Source of the DNA: Coemansia sp. RSA 922 | Lineage: Eukaryota > Kickxellomycota > Kickxellomycetes > Kickxellales > Kickxellaceae | Direction: 5' to 3' | Assembly: GCA_027577415.1 (NCBI GenBank) | Contig: JANBQS010000851.1 | Coordinates: 1-11,210, forward strand | Length of the DNA stretch: 11,210 nt | Part shown: piece after piece, positions 6,479 through 11,210 of the stretch | How positions within the stretch are numbered: position 1 is the stretch's first letter | How the letters are laid out: each line of letters begins with the position of its first letter | Notes under the pieces: model-generated | Database searches by the model: none | What the model saw: the letters and a program-made list of their open reading frames with translations, nothing else | Told to the model about the DNA's origin: nothing | Program-made: the position numbers and the translations under genes

Positions 6479-8521
6479 TCCAACTCATACGTAGTTCCTA
6501 ATTCATCCCGACCCGGATACTCTTCAATCCTACGTCATCCCGAGTTCCCATCAGGCAAAGTGCCAGACGACTACCCAATGGTGGTCACGCTCTATGATCT
6601 ATTCCAACGAGCGCTAATAGTATTCCCTACAGCGCCGTTCCTAGGCGCCCGCCAGTACTCGGCACTCCGTCGCGAATTGGGCGAATACCGGTGGCGCACT
6701 ACGCGAGAGATCGCCGAGCTAATAGACTGGTTTGGGTCGGGCCTAGACCAGCTCTACGACAAGTACGTAGGTAGAGCACCAGGGTTCTCACCCCTGCATC
6801 AGACTCCACTCGGTATATATTCCAAGAATCGTATCGAATGGGTGGTAGCAGAGTTTGCCGGATTCAGGGCCCGCCGCTTCTCCGTAGCACTTTACGATAC
6901 TCTGAGCAGTGACTGCGTCGAGCATATTGTTAATCATGCGCAGATTCCTGTTGTCGTGTGCTCTGTCGATAAAGTAGCTACATTGTTGGCGCTCAAGTGC
7001 ACGATGCCCAGTCTACGCGTCATCATTTCCATGGATCCGCTACACAACAAGGCAAAGGGCTCGGTACATACGACTATGTCTAGTACGGCTATCCGCGCCT
7101 TGCACAAGCATGCCGAGGGTCTGGGTGTGGTGCTTCTGGATATGGCTACAGTCGTCGAAATGGGTCGTGCCAGTGTCACGGCTCCCAAGCCACCTAGCGC
7201 CAGCGACATTTGCACAATCTGCTATACGAGCGGTACCACGGGTCCCCAGAAAGGCGTAGTATCCACGCATGGTAATTACGTATCCGCCGCCAAATCGCTC
7301 TACCACTCGATGCCTCTGTACCACAGCACCTACCTCTCGTTCTTCACGCTGGCTAGCTGCTTCGAGCGCAGCATCCTCTACACGGGTATGTTGGGCGGTA
7401 TGCGCGTAGGATTTTTCTCTGGAGACGTCACCCACGTAGCCGAAGACGCACAAGCATTAAAGCCGACGGTAATGGCGGGAGTTCCTCATCTCTTCAACTT
7501 TATCTACCACCGGATTACCGCCGCCACTATCTACGCTCCGGGGTTATCTGGGGCTATGGCTCGTACCGCTATTAAGCAGAAATTGCAGAAATTGGAGTCG
7601 GGGAAGGGCGGCGTCAAACATAATTTTTGGGACAAGCTCGTGTGCAATAAGATCGCGCAGTACTTCGGCGGCCGTCTCAAGTTACTTATCTCGGGTGGCG
7701 ACCCGATTGATGCCCGTGTGTTGGGATTTCTTCGCGTCGCCGTTAGCTGCCCAGTACTCGAGTCCTACGGTCTGGGCGAATGCTGCTCAGCTGCTACCGC
7801 CTGCCTATTAACCGACAAGACTTCGGGCCATGTCGGTGTACCCCTACCGGGTGTCGATATTTGTCTGAGGGATATTCCCGAAATGGACTACGTCACTACT
7901 TCAGGTCTCCATCCACGCGGCGAGCTATTAGTCCGCGGTCCCAGTGTGTTCCTTGGATACTACCGCGACGAAGCCAAGACCCACGTAGCCCTGGACGGTG
8001 ACTGGCTAGCGACCGGCGACATTGCCACTATCAACGATGACGGTAATATCGAGATCATTGACCGTAAAGAAAACGTCGTACGTATCCGCGAGCCATTCGA
8101 CCAATCTGTCGCACTAGAGCATCTTGAGACAATTTATAGCCGTCATCCGCTAGTTCACGATATCTTTATCTACAGCGACCCTGATCACGCCGACCTCGTG
8201 GCTGTCGTAGTCCCTGATCCAGAAGCCTTTTTGCCATTGGCTCGCAAGATCACTGATCTCAAGACTGCTCCTATCGAGGAACTCGTCAATAACGCTCAAG
8301 TTATTAGCGCTATGCTCGTCGTCTTGTTCCAGCATGGGAAAAAGGCGAGACTGAGGACTTGTGAGATGATCGCTGATATTTATTGCGACCCAGTTCCCTT
8401 TGATATCGAGGGCAATGGCCTGCTTACGCCTACGTATAAGCTTAAGCGTCGCGTGGCTATTCAGCATTATAGGAGCCAGATCGACCACATGTATGTATCG
8501 ATTAAAGCCAAGACTCAGTAA
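6305..8521 (+). CDS. Divergent long-chain acyl-CoA synthetase (Faa-like) with polyhistidine N-terminus
   Basis: 738-aa member of the AMP-forming acyl-CoA synthetase family. These enzymes activate fatty acids with ATP to acyl-AMP and then acyl-CoA, usually on ER, lipid-droplet or peroxisomal membranes. Residues 1-57 contain 33 histidines. From about residue 84 the protein follows the Faa pattern: TLYDLFQRA, GIYSKNRIEWV, ALYDTL, the P-loop YTSGTTGPQKGV (307-318), SGGDP, YGLGE (488-492), DWLATGDIA (TGD at 570-572), IDRKEN (585-590) and LTPTYKLKRR with the catalytic-type lysine K712. Several signatures differ from the usual form: YGLTE is YGLGE, SGAAP is SGGDP, the LPLAHIFE region reads FTLASCFE, VPR is VPH, and the GEYVALE linker reads FDQSVALE. 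ATP binding looks feasible, but substrate range or activity may differ. Single exon; the start is the first ATG of the leader. It is convergent with the AP-3 beta gene. Confidence 0.9.
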   Translation: MHQPLHHHHHAPHHHTSIAHHHHHHHHSGHHAPHHHHASIAHHHASITHHHSSHHHHGSNSYVVPNSSRPGYSSILRHPEFPSGKVPDDYPMVVTLYDLFQRALIVFPTAPFLGARQYSALRRELGEYRWRTTREIAELIDWFGSGLDQLYDKYVGRAPGFSPLHQTPLGIYSKNRIEWVVAEFAGFRARRFSVALYDTLSSDCVEHIVNHAQIPVVVCSVDKVATLLALKCTMPSLRVIISMDPLHNKAKGSVHTTMSSTAIRALHKHAEGLGVVLLDMATVVEMGRASVTAPKPPSASDICTICYTSGTTGPQKGVVSTHGNYVSAAKSLYHSMPLYHSTYLSFFTLASCFERSILYTGMLGGMRVGFFSGDVTHVAEDAQALKPTVMAGVPHLFNFIYHRITAATIYAPGLSGAMARTAIKQKLQKLESGKGGVKHNFWDKLVCNKIAQYFGGRLKLLISGGDPIDARVLGFLRVAVSCPVLESYGLGECCSAATACLLTDKTSGHVGVPLPGVDICLRDIPEMDYVTTSGLHPRGELLVRGPSVFLGYYRDEAKTHVALDGDWLATGDIATINDDGNIEIIDRKENVVRIREPFDQSVALEHLETIYSRHPLVHDIFIYSDPDHADLVAVVVPDPEAFLPLARKITDLKTAPIEELVNNAQVISAMLVVLFQHGKKARLRTCEMIADIYCDPVPFDIEGNGLLTPTYKLKRRVAIQHYRSQIDHMYVSIKAKTQ

Positions 8522-8723
8522 TTATTTTATTATTAGCATTTATTATCTTTAAATGAAGAATTATCATTAATTATCATTTTTTGCGCTAAAGAATATTGAA
8601 GCAAATGTTTGGCATGTACTTGTTAGCAACTTGTCTGATAGCGTAGATAATGTCCACCACTTGCACTTTGTTGTATTTAAAGAGAAAGGCGATCAGGATA
8701 AATTCAAAAAAAATAGTATCTAT
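8522..8723. other. Convergent 3' intergenic region
   Basis: A 202-bp, AT-rich gap between the stop codons of two convergent genes, presumably holding both 3' untranslated regions. It includes a perfect tandem 10-mer AATTATCATT (8559-8568 and 8569-8578) and an A run (8706-8713) that reads as a T run for the leftward gene. No gene is seen. Confidence 0.6.
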
Positions 8724-11207
8724 TCATTGCCAGTGCTGCGATGTTCCGTCCATTAATGGCTGTACTTGCTCATCCTCTGAGCCGCGCCTGCCATTAAAGC
8801 TCGGGTACTCAGCAGAGGGGCCACTTGGCAGTACCGGCTGACTACTGCTCCTGACGCCAGTAAACGGGCTCCGCTCATCATCACTGCTCTCCGAAGCCTC
8901 GCTCTCCTCAGAGACAGAATGTCTGTCTCCGCTACTAACGCTGCTCTCAAGGCCCGAGCTCTCGCTCTCACTCTCTTCACTTGAGCTGATATCCGAGTCC
9001 GACGATTCTGCTGGCTGCTGAAACACAACAGCAGTGCGCGGAGTCTGGTGAACTACACGCCCAATGCTATCATCAGCGGAATTCAAAAACGCGTCCAAGT
9101 CGTCAGCCGCACTACGCGGCGTCGAGTATTCAGGCCCACTCGAGTATGGCTGTGCACGCCCACTGATCCCTGCAATATTGATAGCTCGCGACATTGGGTA
9201 GTTCTGTTGCTGAGACGCAACGACCGAAGATACATCTACGCTGCTCCCTCCCCCGACATTGCGAGTGCCAGGCAACGCGCCTCGATCGACGCTCGGAGGC
9301 TTCACTGTGGGCCACTCAGGCAATGGCGCATACTCGCTCATCGGCCGGTCGACAGTCAGTGACAGCGATCCAATCGTAAATAAAGTCTGGCCGGATTGAC
9401 GACTTCCGCCACTAGCCTGTCCAAGGCTATCGATACCAGTAGCCATGAGCTCGCGGGCAATCTCCAGCACCCTAGGCATCTGCTCCGAGTGTGCCTCGTC
9501 GCCGGGCAATGGACACAAGGCGCGTAGCATACGCGCACGATCACGCACGTCAAAGGAAACATCATACCGCGCAAGCGTAAACAAATACGCATGTATATCG
9601 CTCAGCTTCTCCGAATACTCCTCCAGCATCTTGGCTAGTGGACCTTCCTCCTGCGCTCGGTGCACTAACATAAGGCAAGCGCCCAGCTCAAGCAACTGCA
9701 TTTTCGTCTGCGCGCCCTCTTCCTTGAACGTGCGCGCACCGCGTCTCAGCACCTCTAGAGCGTGGAGACAGCCGAATTTAGACTGCATAAACGCACATAC
9801 CAGACTAACTACGCATGCGCGCGCCCTGTCGTCTTTAAACTTGTCGCTATCCATCTTCCGTACCAAGTAGCATATGATATCATACAATGTCATAGTACGG
9901 TCCTGGAGATCGCGGACCGTGCCGTCAAGAAGCAAAGCACACACAGCATGCATCGCTGCGCTGCTGACTTCAGGCCGCACGTCATCGAGCATAAGCAGCA
10001 GGCTGGAGAAGCAGTCCATTACTGACTCACGCACTCCCCGCGCACACGCCAATAGCACTCCCGCAGCACCAACGGCAACATCCGTCAACAGACTTTGCGT
10101 GTATCCAGCGACCTCGGCAACCATCATACTGACAGTTTTGGGCGACACGATCGCCGCAAGAATTTGCAATTTGAGCCGCCGCGTAAAGGATGGATCGCTG
10201 GCAGCCACGTAAAAGCTGCGCACGTACGGAGAGAACATTCCTGGCGAGTGTCGCGCTATCTGCTGGATATTCGTTAGCACGGCGTAGGCTGATTCGCGTC
10301 CAGCCTTGAGTAGACGCACCAGTGGGCGCGCTACCACAGGGAGCAGGGTCAGTGGCGCCAAGTGGCAGTAGGCCGAAACAGCAGACATCACCACAGCGCT
10401 GTTGCGGCTTTGCATTAGCGGCTGAATCGACCTCAGTAAGAGCGCATGGTCAGCGTCCAAGCTGTCGCTAACAGGCTTGGCAAACTGCGTGCGCGCATAA
10501 GCCATCAGCAGCTTAACTAGCTCGGCCTGCCCCCACTCGTCGAGATCCGCCAGCATCACACACCAGCGGCGGAACTGCCCATGCACCATGTCGTATCGCG
10601 TAGGGCACACTGCACAAAAGGCGCGAATAACCGATCCCACAGCCAACGGCGAGTTCTCCCTCAACATCGTCTCCACGATCTCTACCAGCTCTTCGCGCAA
10701 GCCAGCGTCAAGCCTTATAAGCTTTGTAACCGCCAGTGCCGCAGTCTTCCTCACATGCGGCGACCGATCCAACGCCAATTTGCGTACGGCCAGCACCACA
10801 ATCGGACTAATGACAGGCACTCTGATGCTCGACATGACGCGGAGTGCCATTGCGCGTATCACTTGGTTGGAGTCTCCCAGATCCCGCTGAAACGTATTTA
10901 CCGACAAAAGCGCCAAGTCCTGCTCTTGCTCGGCGTATCGCAAGAGATATATGTACACCAGCCGTCGCACTTCCAGGTTTCCTGATGCCACGTTCTTGAC
11001 TACGTCGGCAAAATACTCTGACGCGTCATACCCCTTGGCCACCGCTGCCAACAACCGCTTCATCGCAACGAGCTTGTCCTTATCAGACCCAGAGCCTAGT
11101 TCCTTGCGCACTAATGATAGCTTGAACTCGGCGTTGTCGTAAAAGCTCCCCGGTGTGTCTAGTCCGAATTCGAGCGCATTGTCGACTAGCCCTTCTGAAA
11201 ACCGCAT
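8724..11207 (-). CDS. APL6: AP-3 adaptor complex beta subunit (Apl6/AP3B), start uncertain
   Basis: At least 827 aa. The beta subunit of AP-3 helps form the coat that carries cargo from Golgi/endosomes to the vacuole or lysosome. Residues from about 25 to 560 form the adaptin N-terminal helical-repeat trunk and closely follow animal AP-3 beta. Clear matches are KLVAMKRLLAAVAKG, VVKNVASGNLEVRRLVY, EQDLALLSVNTFQRDL, RAMALRVMSSIRVPVI, VRKTAALAV and RTQFAKPVS. A flexible hinge follows, with a dense Ser/Asp/Glu stretch (about 733-783), also typical of AP-3 beta and a likely casein-kinase target. The protein ends soon after, without the C-terminal ear domain of animal homologues; yeast Apl6 is of similar length. 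The Met at 11205-11207 is two codons from the window edge and the frame is still open there (TCA before it), so the true start may lie outside. No intron is evident. Confidence 0.94.
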   Translation of the reverse strand: MRFSEGLVDNALEFGLDTPGSFYDNAEFKLSLVRKELGSGSDKDKLVAMKRLLAAVAKGYDASEYFADVVKNVASGNLEVRRLVYIYLLRYAEQEQDLALLSVNTFQRDLGDSNQVIRAMALRVMSSIRVPVISPIVVLAVRKLALDRSPHVRKTAALAVTKLIRLDAGLREELVEIVETMLRENSPLAVGSVIRAFCAVCPTRYDMVHGQFRRWCVMLADLDEWGQAELVKLLMAYARTQFAKPVSDSLDADHALLLRSIQPLMQSRNSAVVMSAVSAYCHLAPLTLLPVVARPLVRLLKAGRESAYAVLTNIQQIARHSPGMFSPYVRSFYVAASDPSFTRRLKLQILAAIVSPKTVSMMVAEVAGYTQSLLTDVAVGAAGVLLACARGVRESVMDCFSSLLLMLDDVRPEVSSAAMHAVCALLLDGTVRDLQDRTMTLYDIICYLVRKMDSDKFKDDRARACVVSLVCAFMQSKFGCLHALEVLRRGARTFKEEGAQTKMQLLELGACLMLVHRAQEEGPLAKMLEEYSEKLSDIHAYLFTLARYDVSFDVRDRARMLRALCPLPGDEAHSEQMPRVLEIARELMATGIDSLGQASGGSRQSGQTLFTIGSLSLTVDRPMSEYAPLPEWPTVKPPSVDRGALPGTRNVGGGSSVDVSSVVASQQQNYPMSRAINIAGISGRAQPYSSGPEYSTPRSAADDLDAFLNSADDSIGRVVHQTPRTAVVFQQPAESSDSDISSSEESESESSGLESSVSSGDRHSVSEESEASESSDDERSPFTGVRSSSQPVLPSGPSAEYPSFNGRRGSEDEQVQPLMDGTSQHWQ
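8859..9008 (-). repeat. Ser/acidic low-complexity hinge of AP-3 beta
   Basis: About 50 codons made almost wholly of Ser, Glu and Asp (for example SSSEESESESSGLESS). This is the compositional hallmark of the AP-3 beta hinge. It fits a disordered, multiply phosphorylated linker and confirms the AP-3 rather than AP-1/AP-2 assignment. Confidence 0.75.
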
Positions 11208-11210
11208 TGA

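Noticed and set aside
8724..8800. Clathrin-box-like PLMD near the AP-3 beta C-terminus
   Set aside because: It lacks the full L-hydrophobic-x-hydrophobic-acidic pattern, so I do not claim a clathrin-binding site.

Overview
The window looks like nuclear DNA from a fungus, probably an early-diverging lineage. Four of the five protein genes have closely similar fungal counterparts (Iba57, an INO80-type HMG-box subunit, a Faa-type acyl-CoA synthetase, AP-3 beta). Intergenic gaps are short (about 0.2-0.7 kb) and rich in T and pyrimidine tracts. Introns are rare: two short GT-AG introns sit at the 5' end of one gene and none are evident elsewhere. Placement in Zoopagomycota/Kickxellomycotina is a low-confidence guess from gene style, not a demonstrated result.

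Layout: 1-1325 has no gene I can support. 1326-2540 (-) is a protein with an N-terminal OB fold resembling TPP1/ACD/Tpz1, the telomere shelterin subunit, with an unusual Cys/His-rich insertion in the fold. It is head-to-head with 2769-3833 (+), the mitochondrial Fe-S cluster assembly factor IBA57, across a 228-bp shared promoter region. 4132-5647 (+) is a three-exon gene (exons 4132-4140, 4251-4314, 4569-5647) for a 383-aa INO80 chromatin-remodeller subunit with an INO80F-like coiled segment and an HMG box; the longest open frame misses its true start. 5648-6304 is a gene-free spacer. 6305-8521 (+) is a divergent long-chain acyl-CoA synthetase with a natural polyhistidine N-terminus. 8724-11207 (-) is the beta subunit of the AP-3 adaptor complex, convergent with the synthetase and probably continuing past the right edge.

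The genes do not form a pathway: they cover telomere protection, mitochondrial Fe-S assembly, chromatin remodelling, fatty-acid activation and vacuolar trafficking, as is usual in a compact eukaryotic genome. No tRNA, rRNA, mobile element or CRISPR array was found. The items most worth a second look are the OB-fold/zinc-like insertion in the shelterin candidate, the histidine-rich leader and altered catalytic motifs of the acyl-CoA synthetase, and a 47-codon upstream ORF ending two bases before the HMG-box start codon.
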